Below, piece after piece: positions 17,448 to 26,794 of a stretch of 64,000 nucleotides of DNA. Source of the DNA: Lewinella sp038528965 (lineage in GTDB: Bacteria > Bacteroidota > Bacteroidia > Chitinophagales > Saprospiraceae); contig JBCBEC010000008.1 of NCBI GenBank assembly GCA_038528965.1, forward strand, positions 1-64,000. The letters are read 5' to 3'. The stretch's first letter is position 1. Every line of letters starts with the position of its first letter. The notes beneath the pieces were generated by a model. That model was not told the origin of the DNA. It worked only from the letters and a program-made list of their open reading frames with translations, and did not search any database. The position numbers and the translations under genes are program-made.

Positions 17448-18323
17448 TTAGGAAGTAACAGCAGAGAAATATAGACTTTCAAGATCAGGTGCCACCGCCT
17501 GAAAGCCCAGGTCAGGAGGCGTATCCGCCAGGACACGGACTTGAATCTTGCCCGCCAGCAGGCGTTGAGAAAGGATTGGAAACTGATTTTGGTAAGCAAC
17601 CAGCTCTGCTTTACTCACCTGCTTTTGCCAAAGGCGGCCGTCTAAAGCAGCACGTAGTGCAGAGGGATTCCCCTGACGAACAATGCGCCCCTTGGCCATT
17701 ATGGCCATACGCGGACACAGCTCTTCCACATCTTCCACAATATGGGTGGAAAGGATAACAATGATGTGTTCACCTATTTCACTGAGTAAATTGAGAAAGC
17801 GGTAGCGTTCCTCAGGATCGAGTCCGGCAGTGGGTTCATCTACAATAATGAGGCGAGGCTGTCCGAGTAAAGCTTGGGCAATGCCAAAGCGTTGGCGCAT
17901 TCCGCCGGAGAAAGTGCTTACCGCTTGCCTACGCTGGGCATACAGGTTGGTTTGATTCAACAAATGGGCAATTTGGTCTTGCCTTTCTCTTTTGTCGGTA
18001 ATACCTTTCAATACCGCAATGTAGTCCAACAAACGCTGGGCGGAAACCCGGGGATACACGCCAAACTCTTGCGGTAAATAGCCAAGGGTAGCACGAATAG
18101 CCTGAGGGTTATCAGCAATATCTACTCCATTGAATTGTATTTGGCCCTGGTCTGCCTGTTGGAGCGTGGCAATAACGCGCATGAGTGTGGACTTACCTGC
18201 CCCGTTAGGTCCCAGAAGGCCAAACATGCCGTTGCCCAGTTCCAATTCCACCCCGTTTAGGGCTTGGGTACCGTTGGGATAGGTTTTATGTAAGTTGGAG
18301 ACCTGAAGAAGATTATCGTGCAT
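17448..18323 (-). CDS. ABC transporter ATP-binding protein
   Basis: The start at 18323 (MHDNLLQVSNLHKTYPNG) was chosen because the upstream 35 residues lack ABC features; the protein is about 291 aa. It has Walker A GPNGAGKST, a Q-loop in LPQEFG, signature FSGGMRQR, Walker B LIIVDEP and the H-loop in STHIVED. It is the partner of the downstream permease/peptidase fusion and powers an ABC-2 type exporter or lipid/peptide transporter. It is divergent from the LytS-type kinase gene, sharing an intergenic region of about 200 bp. Confidence 0.92.
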   Translation of the reverse strand: MHDNLLQVSNLHKTYPNGTQALNGVELELGNGMFGLLGPNGAGKSTLMRVIATLQQADQGQIQFNGVDIADNPQAIRATLGYLPQEFGVYPRVSAQRLLDYIAVLKGITDKRERQDQIAHLLNQTNLYAQRRQAVSTFSGGMRQRFGIAQALLGQPRLIIVDEPTAGLDPEERYRFLNLLSEIGEHIIVILSTHIVEDVEELCPRMAIMAKGRIVRQGNPSALRAALDGRLWQKQVSKAELVAYQNQFPILSQRLLAGKIQVRVLADTPPDLGFQAVAPDLESLYFSAVTS

Positions 18324-18520
18324 TGTGCTTTGTATTTGCCTCAAACTTATCTTTACAAGAGTAGGCCACCTAATAAAGAAGGGCAACCATCTGCTTATTG
18401 GTTCAAAAGTGCACATTTGCACCAGCAAGCAGGTTGATTAGAAAAAACACCCTGTTTGTGCCTATTTTAGTAGCGTTGGATTGAAGCTTTAGCAGGTGAG
18501 GGCTTTTACCCATAATTTCG

Positions 18521-19666
18521 ATGGCGAAACTAATTTTAACAGTAATGAACACCATTCTTCAACGCTATCGCCCCATCTGGTTAGGTGCCATTTTTACGCT
18601 TGTGAGCACGGTGCTGCTATCACTACTTGGGGTCATACGGATTAATCCAACGGCAATTGGAGAGAACATCGCCATCTTCACTATGTGGTGGGTATTGATT
18701 GCCCTTGCCCTTTACTACATTCCCAGGATAAAGAATAAGCGGCGTTTGCTCCAACACTTCGGCGTGCTACTGGGCTTACATATTATGATCTTCTTGGTCG
18801 AGGACCTCGTAGACATGCAGGACAACCCCGCCACCTTTGCCTTATTGGCAGCTATCTGCCTCTATCTAGTCTACTGCTTAACCCCAGTATTCTTTCGCAA
18901 GTATCGCGCCTTTCTCATTGGCGTCTACGCTGCGGTGTGGGCCATCTTCGCCTACGGTCGTCTGGTTAGAGACGATTACTTCTACCACCAGGAGGAATTC
19001 ATTATCTCCTTCCTCTGGCCATTATTCTTTTTTGCGTTACTGTGGTTGTATGAGCAATGGAAATGGTTTCGCTCACTGCAATCTGACAAGAGCGCTGCCG
19101 AATTAGCTTTATTGAAATCGCAAATCAACCCACACTTTTTTTTCAACACCCTCAATAACCTCCACGCACTGGCACTGGAACAGTCTAAAGAGACACCGGA
19201 AGTAATCTGCCAGTTATCAGATATGATGCGCTATACCATTTACGAGGGGAAGAAAGACTGGGTACGGGTAAGTGAGGAAGCGGCTTATTTGCAAAACTAT
19301 ATTGAGCTGCACGAAATTCGTCAGCATCAGAAGGTCAATATCACCTTTGATGAAGATGTCACCACGGGTGTAATGGTATCCCCTTTGCTGTTCATTCCCT
19401 TACTCGAAAATGCTTTCAAACACGGTGCTGAACGCCTGATCTCAGATGCCTTTATCGATATCCAGCTCACCGCTACGCACGAGAAAATATTCTTCCAAAT
19501 TCGCAATAACTTTGATCCTAATGAATTGCAAACGGGTGGAGGTATTGGCCTGAGCAATCTTCGCCGGCGTTTGGAATTGGTCTATCCAGACCAACATCAA
19601 TTGGACATTAGGAAGGAAAACAATACCTACACCGCCACTCTGACCATTGAACTTCAAGCCGTATGA
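18521..19666 (+). CDS. Sensor histidine kinase, LytS/YehU type
   Basis: An integral membrane kinase with about six hydrophobic segments in residues 1-180. The His_kinase (PF06580-type) core follows, with phospho-acceptor His205 in SQINPHFFFNTLNNL, an N-box PLLENAFKHG, and a glycine box GGGIGLSNLRRRLELVY. The 3' end overlaps the response-regulator start (ATGA-type overlap), so the two are translationally coupled. An alternative ATG at 18545 would remove eight residues. Divergence from the ABC/M1 operon suggests that operon as a possible target. Confidence 0.93.
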   Translation: MAKLILTVMNTILQRYRPIWLGAIFTLVSTVLLSLLGVIRINPTAIGENIAIFTMWWVLIALALYYIPRIKNKRRLLQHFGVLLGLHIMIFLVEDLVDMQDNPATFALLAAICLYLVYCLTPVFFRKYRAFLIGVYAAVWAIFAYGRLVRDDYFYHQEEFIISFLWPLFFFALLWLYEQWKWFRSLQSDKSAAELALLKSQINPHFFFNTLNNLHALALEQSKETPEVICQLSDMMRYTIYEGKKDWVRVSEEAAYLQNYIELHEIRQHQKVNITFDEDVTTGVMVSPLLFIPLLENAFKHGAERLISDAFIDIQLTATHEKIFFQIRNNFDPNELQTGGGIGLSNLRRRLELVYPDQHQLDIRKENNTYTATLTIELQAV

Positions 19667-20364
19667 TGATCCGCTATATGATTGTCGATGACGAACCGCT
19701 GGCGCACAAGTTGATCCAGGGTTTTGCCAAAGAGTTGCCACATCTAGAGTTGGTCAAGCAATGCTACAATGCGTTGGAGGCTATGGCTTATTTGCAGTCA
19801 AATCAGGTAGACCTCATGTTTCTAGATCTGCAAATGCCAAAGCTAAAGGGCTTCGACTTTCTGCGCACTTTAACGCATCCGCCTCGAGTTATCGTCACCA
19901 CTGCCCACAAAGAATTTGCCCTAGAAGGCTACGAGCTCCAAGTAGCAGATTACTTGCTCAAGCCTTATTCTTTCCAACGCTTTTTGAAAGCTATTGACAA
20001 TGCATTTCCGCCACAATTTGTACCGCCTACTCCCTCTCCAAGCACACCAGAGACCGACCAACGCCACCTCTTTGTCAAGGGCGACAAACAGTATCACCGC
20101 CTGCGCTTAAACGATATCCTGTACATTGAAGCCTACGGAAGTTATACCAAGGTATTCTTACCCACCGGTCGCTTGATCACCCACGCTTCTATTTCTTACT
20201 TCTGTGAAAAATTAAATGAACCTACCTTTTTACGTGTCCATAAGTCCTTTTTAGTCGCCGTGGATAAGATCGATCGCATTTCTGGCAACCGCTTGTTCTT
20301 AGGGGATTACGAAGTACCCATTGGGCAGACTTACCGGCAGAAGGTGATGGGGATTGTGGGGTAG
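19663..20364 (+). CDS. LytTR-family response regulator
   Basis: A 233-aa regulator. The receiver domain has acidic D9/D10, phospho-acceptor D55 (FLDLQMP) and K99 (LKPYSF). A short proline-rich linker leads to a C-terminal LytTR DNA-binding domain (about 135-233) with LRLNDILYIEAYGSYTKV and FLRVHKSFLV. It pairs with the kinase encoded just upstream. Confidence 0.93.
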   Translation: MMIRYMIVDDEPLAHKLIQGFAKELPHLELVKQCYNALEAMAYLQSNQVDLMFLDLQMPKLKGFDFLRTLTHPPRVIVTTAHKEFALEGYELQVADYLLKPYSFQRFLKAIDNAFPPQFVPPTPSPSTPETDQRHLFVKGDKQYHRLRLNDILYIEAYGSYTKVFLPTGRLITHASISYFCEKLNEPTFLRVHKSFLVAVDKIDRISGNRLFLGDYEVPIGQTYRQKVMGIVG

Positions 20365-20830
20365 TGTCCTCCTGCGCTTTAATTTAGGTACGTTCAGGAG
20401 GTCTGCGCACCTTTTGACACAGTTTGTCAGAATGTTTCAATTCTGCTTACGCACTTAGTAGAGCAAGAATAAAAAGCGGTTATCCTCTAATTAACTTGTT
20501 CATGAAAAACTAAACCTATTGATGACTAAACTATAAGCGCTATACACCCCACTCAGCAACCCAAACCCACCATTCAGCAATCGTCCTTGTCTTTCCCCCT
20601 GTATTTACCCCATCTTTATCACGAATACAAAACCATACGCAATCATGAATAGAATCATTGCTACTACAGATGAAGGGCAGTGAGCTTGCATATGCAATAC
20701 CCCCCAACATTATTAACACCAATTTTCAACTTTAGTGTATTTCGAATAATACATTCCTTAGTTATGGACAGACTATGCAAGGAAGAGTTATTCCGTACAC
20801 AATTAATTTGGCATTATTAAACTTTCAACT
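20365..20830. other. 466-bp region without a clear gene
   Basis: It begins with a weak 7-bp hairpin (20368-20374 with 20395-20401) that could end the kinase/regulator transcript. A 60-codon minus-strand frame at 20540-20722 has a hydrophobic start but no recognisable features and is not called. The last 100 bp are AT-rich and probably hold the promoter of the lipoprotein gene. Confidence 0.5.
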
Positions 20831-21700
20831 ATGAATCAATTATCAAAAAAAACCAATCGTTTTAGAGTAAGTGCATGGGCATTTACAGTATTATTATGCT
20901 GTTTATTGATCCTTACAGTCTCTTGTGAGAGACCAGAGGCAGAAATCGCACTCCCAGCATCTCCGACAGATGAGTTACAGCCAACTGAACAGGAAATTGA
21001 TGCGGCCATCAATTTCGTTTCATTAACTGGCAAACTAACATACCGTTTGGGTAGTGTGGATTTGACGGTCCTTGATCAATTCCTGAGTGAAGATCAAGAG
21101 CGCATTGACCACGAGGAATTTACTAGATTTATCAAACAAACAAAATACCAAAACTCGGAACAGCTAATTGAAGATTTACGCGAGTACTACGTATGGAAAC
21201 TAGGAATTCAACTACACCTAGAACGATCAGGTAGAACACAGCTAGCAAATACGCTATTCACTAAGGCACAGCATAAATATGCGGAAGCGCTCGGCAGTGA
21301 GCTAAAGAGCAATCAAGAATGTGCCGCAGAACAGGCCAACTGTATAGCACAGGCTATCACCGATGCAACCGCCGCTAGTTTTTCTTGCAATGGTTCATAT
21401 GGGGATGAACTCCGCAATTGCTTCACTGGCGATACCGATTGCAATAACAATTCGTTCATTATCCTCCAATTTGATGAATGCGAAGCGCGTATTTTCACCG
21501 ATTATGCCAACGCGATTACTAGCTGCCAACAGGAATTTGAAGATTGCTGTGAAGAGGAAGATGAACCAGTTATAATCTTTAACTTCGGTAATCCTAGCTG
21601 GACTATAACAAGTGGGGGAGGTGGCTGCTCCAACTGCTCCGGCCCAAACTACAATTTTGAGCTCCTTGCGGAATGTTTAGCAACTGGCGAACCTTGTTGA
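20831..21700 (+). CDS. Cys-rich lipoprotein of unknown function
   Basis: A 289-aa predicted lipoprotein with an N-terminal hydrophobic segment and lipobox LTVSC (Cys32). Residues 60-165 are charged and helical. The C-terminal half is unusually rich in cysteine (more than a dozen, including GGGCSNCSGP and a terminal Cys), suggesting several disulfides outside the cytoplasm. No family recognised. The sequence is more AT-rich than its neighbours and the gene has its own terminator. Confidence 0.72.
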   Translation: MNQLSKKTNRFRVSAWAFTVLLCCLLILTVSCERPEAEIALPASPTDELQPTEQEIDAAINFVSLTGKLTYRLGSVDLTVLDQFLSEDQERIDHEEFTRFIKQTKYQNSEQLIEDLREYYVWKLGIQLHLERSGRTQLANTLFTKAQHKYAEALGSELKSNQECAAEQANCIAQAITDATAASFSCNGSYGDELRNCFTGDTDCNNNSFIILQFDECEARIFTDYANAITSCQQEFEDCCEEEDEPVIIFNFGNPSWTITSGGGGCSNCSGPNYNFELLAECLATGEPC

Positions 21701-21739
21701 TTACTAGCCATCGTATTGAATTCTAAATTTTACTGTTCT

Positions 21740-21769
21740 AACGTTCGGCCTACAGGATGGCCGAACGTT
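21740..21769 (+). terminator. Rho-independent terminator
   Basis: AACGTTCGGCC (21740-21750) and GGCCGAACGTT (21759-21769) form a perfect 11-bp stem with an 8-nt loop, followed by TTCGTTT. It ends the Cys-rich lipoprotein transcript and may also serve the convergent hydrolase gene. Confidence 0.85.
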
Positions 21770-21805
21770 TTCGTTTATCCGATCAGTTGTTAATTTTCGA
21801 AGCAG

Positions 21806-24019
21806 CTAGAAACCTACCGCCAAGCGAATATCATCAACCAAGGCAACACCCGCGGGGGACTGGTCAAAGATTAGACGAATTTGGGTGAGTTGTTGCCAAT
21901 TGACAGCTCCTGCTGATTGGGTTTGGAACAAATGGGTTGGTAAAGCAAAGGTTTCCAGCTGTGGCTCATGTTCTTGATCGAAGCGTTCTTCATCCAGGCG
22001 TTGCAGTTTGGTGAAACGGGTACGCAGGATGGGCTGGGGTGAATGGCCAGATTCACTTAGCAATACCGATGCGATTTGCCCAATTTGATCTTGTACTTCA
22101 ATGCGAAAATCTAGGAGTCGATCATCGGTAGAATCATCTTCAGATTGATCAGGAAGATCAGCCCAGTGGCCGTGGCCAACGTCCAGTACGAGATGAGTGA
22201 CTGTATCAGCTGCTCCATTAATGAATGAGCGGAGGCTAATCGTATAAGTTGCCAGACTATCCGGTTTTACTTCCTTGCCATAGTCCCAGCCCGCCACCAA
22301 AACATTATTTTCAATACTGCCACCATCACGCGAGGCAAGGGTTTCTTCCCGCCATACGGCTAATTGATTAGCAGCTATTTGAATTCCTGCCTTACCAGTA
22401 CTCAAGTCGATATCTTCTTCAAAATCTTGGATAGTTTGATGCTTGCTGCTGCTGTAGTGCCCTAAGTAGTAACCCTTGGGCAACCAAATCCCCTGAGCTG
22501 ATTGTGGGGTCATGAATAAGGAGCGGTAAGTCAAGTCATTGTTGAAAACCGCTTCCGCGAAAGCGGAGATAAGAACTTGTGCTGCTTGCCGCTGATCTTC
22601 ACCGGGCATGATAGGCTCCGTATTGAGGAGCGAGGCGAAGGTGCCACCAAAATCTGAACGCCCCCAACTGCTGTTGAATTGACCGTGGTTGGCGCGGTGA
22701 ATATAAACACCAGCTTTGAAGTAGTTGGTGCTATCGCTAAACTGCAGGCGGTGATAAGGGCGCAGCCCCCAGAAGCTGGTCTCATCCGCGTCATAGCTGC
22801 CTTGTATAGAAAGGTAGTTAACATCTTCAAGATCCATCTGCCGGTGGTAGCGGTAGTCGGTTGGAGCAATACTGACAACGCCACGGATAGCAAAGCCAAA
22901 GTCAAATTTTTCACGAGCATCATCCGGGAAATGAGGAAGTTGGTTAAAGGCAGCAGCAATAGAAACGGCCTCGCCTCCGCGGGAATGCCCCATTAGCATA
23001 ATTTGCTCCATATTGGCCTTACCGTAAAGCGCATGACTCGCATCGTTAGTCCATTGCTCCCATTGCTCCAGATGTTTAAGTAGTAACCACGCTCGCGTAG
23101 GCATTTCTTTTCCCATAAAATCACCAGACCAGTGGCCGTTGATAAAGTTTTCATCTACCGAAACCACAACCATGCCACGGCTAGCCAAAAGTTCTCCTAG
23201 ATAGGCATACCCTCCATCCGAATAATCGAGCATACTATGATTGCCGTGCACGATGAGTACCAGTGGAAATGGCCCCTCTCCTACCGGAAGATAAACCCGA
23301 CCATTGAGTGGAAACGTTTCCACCCCAAAGCCCCAATAACGCTCACGCCATTTCTTTTTCTTGCCTTTCCATTCCGGTAGGAGACGACGAGCATTAACAG
23401 TGGGTGTTTGATACAGTATATTAGCTGCATACTCTTCTCGCTGCTGATCATCCCCACTGCCATACGTGAAATGCTTAACCATATATCGCCCCCTCTTATT
23501 GGGCTTAATCACTCCGTCCTTTAGAAACAAGGCGGTCTGAGCCTCCGGGCTAGGATACTGCTCTGAATCAGGAAAAGGATCATTACCCTCGGCAAGTGCC
23601 CAACTCAAGCCCCAGGCCAAAGCGATCAAGGGCAGCAAAACCGCTAAAACGCGTCCTAATTTATTACCCCGTCCGCTGACACCCCATAAGAGCAGGGTAA
23701 ACAATAATGCCGTAACGATTGCCACTGGATAGTAGAGATAATCAGGCCAACTTAGACCTAGCATTTTGACGGTTACTAAGCTCCCCCCTATGGCGAGTAT
23801 AGCAAGTCTAAAACGCTCTGGCACCCATTGCCAGGTTTTACCCAACAATGGCCACAACACCATAAATAGACCATAGGCTAATAGCCCTCCGAGCACTCCC
23901 AACAAAGCATTTACCCACCTGGGCCAACCCGTGCCGAAATGATACAACCAGAAGCCAAAAGCGAAAGCAGAAAGGCTCGCAAAAACGAGGTGAAGGTGGC
24001 GGTAGAATTGATTTTCCAT
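21806..24019 (-). CDS. Membrane-anchored alpha/beta hydrolase
   Basis: Start set at 24019 (MENQFYRHLH), just before the first hydrophobic helix, giving 737 aa. About six hydrophobic segments fill the first 145 residues. An alpha/beta-hydrolase domain follows, with VLIVHGNH as the oxyanion-hole region and the nucleophile elbow GHSRGG (Ser about 346), resembling PET-hydrolase/dienelactone-hydrolase-like exported enzymes. The C-terminal about 220 residues are beta-rich. The active site is probably extracytoplasmic and the substrate unknown. Confidence 0.82.
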   Translation of the reverse strand: MENQFYRHLHLVFASLSAFAFGFWLYHFGTGWPRWVNALLGVLGGLLAYGLFMVLWPLLGKTWQWVPERFRLAILAIGGSLVTVKMLGLSWPDYLYYPVAIVTALLFTLLLWGVSGRGNKLGRVLAVLLPLIALAWGLSWALAEGNDPFPDSEQYPSPEAQTALFLKDGVIKPNKRGRYMVKHFTYGSGDDQQREEYAANILYQTPTVNARRLLPEWKGKKKKWRERYWGFGVETFPLNGRVYLPVGEGPFPLVLIVHGNHSMLDYSDGGYAYLGELLASRGMVVVSVDENFINGHWSGDFMGKEMPTRAWLLLKHLEQWEQWTNDASHALYGKANMEQIMLMGHSRGGEAVSIAAAFNQLPHFPDDAREKFDFGFAIRGVVSIAPTDYRYHRQMDLEDVNYLSIQGSYDADETSFWGLRPYHRLQFSDSTNYFKAGVYIHRANHGQFNSSWGRSDFGGTFASLLNTEPIMPGEDQRQAAQVLISAFAEAVFNNDLTYRSLFMTPQSAQGIWLPKGYYLGHYSSSKHQTIQDFEEDIDLSTGKAGIQIAANQLAVWREETLASRDGGSIENNVLVAGWDYGKEVKPDSLATYTISLRSFINGAADTVTHLVLDVGHGHWADLPDQSEDDSTDDRLLDFRIEVQDQIGQIASVLLSESGHSPQPILRTRFTKLQRLDEERFDQEHEPQLETFALPTHLFQTQSAGAVNWQQLTQIRLIFDQSPAGVALVDDIRLAVGF

Positions 24020-24363
24020 GGCAAGGTGATTGGTCCTCCAAGATAGATAAGAGCTTGTTTGGAATTCAATAATCGTCGTCAAAATCGACCTTTTAGTCTT
24101 GCTCGTCGTTGCCAAAATGCCTGATTTTCACTTGAAGACCGACCACGTAGTAGCTGCGAAGCAAATTTCCAAACAAGCTCTAGCCAAAGCAGTCGCTCAA
24201 AAAAAATCGTTTGGGTGTAATGATCAGGGCGTACAAGCCACTAAGCGAGTAAATCGTAAGTCGAAAGGGCTATTGAGAGAATGTACACTGTGCAGCGACG
24301 ACCAGAGGAGGCGGAGAGTAGTCCACTCAACTTACCTTTAGACTAAGCAACAAAATTCACGCT

Positions 24364-24858
24364 TTGAGTTCTGATTTCTACACCAGTCAAATTCTGCCTT
24401 ACGCGGAAATCATCATTAAAATCTGCCGAGCATACACGGATACGCAGGAGGATTTTGAGGATTACTACCAAGAAGTATGCCTGCAGATTTGGCGAACAAA
24501 AAAGAACTTTCGGGGCCAATCAGAATGGTCCACCTGGATCTACAGAGTAGCTTTAAATGTATGCCTGACGCTACTCAAGAAGCGTAGAAATAATCCACAA
24601 CATAGTAGTCGTGGTAGAGCAGACACTGCATTACTCAACGAACAGACCGAAACGAACAATGTGGATGAGCGCCAAGAATCAGTAGCCCAACTCTATCGAG
24701 CAATTCGGAAACTATCAGAAGTAGACCGCGCAGTCATTCTCCTGTACTTGGAAGAGAAACCCTACCAGGAGATCGCAGATATCATGGGTACAAATGCCAA
24801 TAACATTGGCGTGCGCATCAAACGAATTAAGGAACGTCTAAAAAAACTCCTTCTCTGA
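24364..24858 (+). CDS. ECF-type RNA polymerase sigma factor
   Basis: A 164-aa sigma-70 family protein. Region 2 includes DFEDYYQEVCLQIWR and WSTWIYRVALNVCLTLLKK. Region 4 includes LSEVDRAVILLYLEEKPYQEIADIMG followed by an HTH ending in IKRIKERLKKLL. The open frame has no ATG near the N-terminus; the TTG at 24364 is the likely start. It precedes a four-TM protein gene by 100 bp that may act as its regulator. Confidence 0.9.
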   Translation: MSSDFYTSQILPYAEIIIKICRAYTDTQEDFEDYYQEVCLQIWRTKKNFRGQSEWSTWIYRVALNVCLTLLKKRRNNPQHSSRGRADTALLNEQTETNNVDERQESVAQLYRAIRKLSEVDRAVILLYLEEKPYQEIADIMGTNANNIGVRIKRIKERLKKLLL

Positions 24859-24958
24859 CAATTTTTGTGGCTCGGAGAAAAATAGGGGCATGAGTGATGG
24901 TCCTGGTTTTGTCCGGCTACAATCCACAAAAGTTATCAGAGAATAAAAAACAATAATC

Positions 24959-25600
24959 ATGGAAAAGTCAATTGAAAACATCTGGAAAGAGGGCTTCATT
25001 AATGAGCAAGCGTTGGTGGTACCCAGGATCAATAATCTGTACAACAAAAAATCGACGCACCTCATAGATCGGCTTTTGAGAACGGGGTCCCGCAATGTTA
25101 TAGGGATTGTCATCGGTGCCGTGTTAGTCTTCCTATTTTTTACAATTATTGGTAGCTGGCCCGCAGGTTTGGTGCTTTGCTTACTACTTTTTGTGCTGGC
25201 TTACTATACTCGCCTACAAGGTCAAAAACTAGCAAGCATTGACAAAGGACAAAATAGCTACCAATTTTTACAAAGTCTACAAGAGACACTTCAGGAGATG
25301 ACGCAAACCTATCAGCGGATTTACCAGTACCTGTACCCAATGATTGTGCTGTTGTTTGGACTTGGCTTCATGTACGCCAATAACGCAGATAAAGTGTGGG
25401 CTAAAGTGGCGCAGGAGTTTCCAGATATGAGCTGGTATTATGGCCTACCAAGCATGGCGCTAACCGCTTTATTGGTTTTCACGGTTCTCACGGCATTACT
25501 TGCCAGGCCACTTTACCGTTTTGACATTGGAATCATCTACGGTCCTATCCTGCGCAATTTGGAAGAAATGCTAGAAGATATGCAAACACTACGGCGGTAA
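24959..25600 (+). CDS. Four-TM membrane protein downstream of ECF sigma gene
   Basis: A 213-aa protein. A cytoplasmic N-terminus of about 45 residues precedes two adjacent TM helices (about 47-80). A helical, coiled-coil-like stretch (QSLQETLQEMTQTYQRIYQYL) follows, then two more TM segments (about 120-140 and 165-182) and an acidic C-terminal helix. The position after a sigma gene suggests an anti-sigma or sensor role, but no known anti-sigma motif was seen. Confidence 0.78.
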   Translation: MEKSIENIWKEGFINEQALVVPRINNLYNKKSTHLIDRLLRTGSRNVIGIVIGAVLVFLFFTIIGSWPAGLVLCLLLFVLAYYTRLQGQKLASIDKGQNSYQFLQSLQETLQEMTQTYQRIYQYLYPMIVLLFGLGFMYANNADKVWAKVAQEFPDMSWYYGLPSMALTALLVFTVLTALLARPLYRFDIGIIYGPILRNLEEMLEDMQTLRR

Positions 25601-25603
25601 ATA

Positions 25604-25843
25604 TCAACTTAGAATATGTATAAATTTAGCTTCGCTGCTACTTCGTGGTCTAACTTCTGAAAACCAGTGCTTTATGAACTTGACTTCACCTCTCCTCAAT
25701 TGTTTACCTTCGGTGATCGTCGCTCCGCTCCTCGGAGTTGACCCGCCACCGCGCAGCAGCCACGAAGTGAAACGCCTCCAGAGGGGATTCGTCAAAACCA
25801 TAAATCACTGATTCTCAATGTGCGATAAATCTTAAACACACAC
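25604..25843. other. Intergenic stretch with a GC-rich unexplained segment
   Basis: The segment about 25636-25800 is richer in GC than its flanks. It contains inverted short words (acttcgtgg near 25639 and ccacgaagtg near 25761) and the palindrome-like ctcctcggag. It reads open on the minus strand for 65 codons without recognisable features. It could be a dispersed repeat or a decayed gene. Confidence 0.4.
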
Positions 25844-26665
25844 TTAAGCGGAAGAGCGCGATATGCTTTTCCGCTTACCATAAATATTGAGCAACATTCC
25901 CAGTACAATGAGCGCAATTCCGATGAGCGGTAAAAGGGTAAAGGTTTCTTTAAAAAAGAAGTAACCAATGAACAAAGCGTAGATCAACCCAGCGTACTTA
26001 AACGGGGCCAAGACGCTGGCTTCCACGAGTTGGTAGGCCTTGGTCATAAACACTTGTCCGATCAAGCCAAACACACCAATCCCAAGTACGGCTGGCCACT
26101 CATCGCCTACGGGCATCCGCCAGCGATTAACAAAGCACAAGCCCAAGAGCATAGAGACGACCATAAAGTAGTTGATAATGGTGAGGTAATGCTCTCGGGT
26201 ACTGAGGTAGCGAATGATAACGAATACCGTGCCCAAGAATAATGCGGAGGTGAGAATAAGTATCAAGCTGAGGTAATCAATCCGCAGATCAAAGCCCTTA
26301 ATGACCAGGACACCCGAAAAGGAAATCAAAAAACTGAGCCACTGCCAACTATTGATCTTCTCTTTAAGAAAATAGAAAGCCATGATTGCCCCAAAGACTG
26401 GCCCTAAATACCGCATAGACACCGCGGATGCTAGAGGGATTCGCTGCAGACAGATAAAGAAAGTTGCCAAAGAAACGATACCAACCAGTGCCCGTGCGAC
26501 CAGCATACCCACATTTTCCCCCACTACAGGAACCCGGTGCCAAAGCATATAGGGAAAGATAAATACGAAGGTGCCAAAGGCCCGCAAAAAGACGATTTGC
26601 ATAGGATGCAGGCCTGATAGCTGCTTGGCCATGGCATTCATGATAGCAAACGCAAGAACGGCCAA
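25844..26665 (-). CDS. DMT superfamily transporter (EamA domain)
   Basis: A small-molecule exporter of the drug/metabolite transporter superfamily with ten predicted TM helices in two EamA repeats (LAFAIMNAMAKQLSG and VLVIKGFDLRIDY regions). There is no ATG upstream of the first helix. The frame stays open further upstream, so the true start may be the TTG at 26665 or another non-ATG codon a few residues upstream; an internal ATG would truncate helix 1. The substrate is unknown. Confidence 0.85.
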   Translation of the reverse strand: MAVLAFAIMNAMAKQLSGLHPMQIVFLRAFGTFVFIFPYMLWHRVPVVGENVGMLVARALVGIVSLATFFICLQRIPLASAVSMRYLGPVFGAIMAFYFLKEKINSWQWLSFLISFSGVLVIKGFDLRIDYLSLILILTSALFLGTVFVIIRYLSTREHYLTIINYFMVVSMLLGLCFVNRWRMPVGDEWPAVLGIGVFGLIGQVFMTKAYQLVEASVLAPFKYAGLIYALFIGYFFFKETFTLLPLIGIALIVLGMLLNIYGKRKSISRSSA

Positions 26666-26774
26666 TAAAATGTAGATGATACCTTTGGAGATGGGGCTGC
26701 TTTTTTGGTTGAGGGCAAAGGTACGTTTAGTTGCGTTAGCTGAACCTGCGTGCTAGACAAGTACCTTGACGAAG

Positions 26775-26794
26775 AGACGCATTGCAACGCGTCT
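26775..26794. repeat. Dispersed palindromic repeat copy 2
   Basis: AGACGCATTGCAACGCGTCT differs at one base from the perfect palindrome at 8152-8171. It abuts the stop codon of the arylsulfotransferase-like gene. Confidence 0.8.

Noticed and set aside
20540..20722. 60-codon minus-strand frame with a hydrophobic start
   Set aside because: No supporting motif and no neighbour logic.
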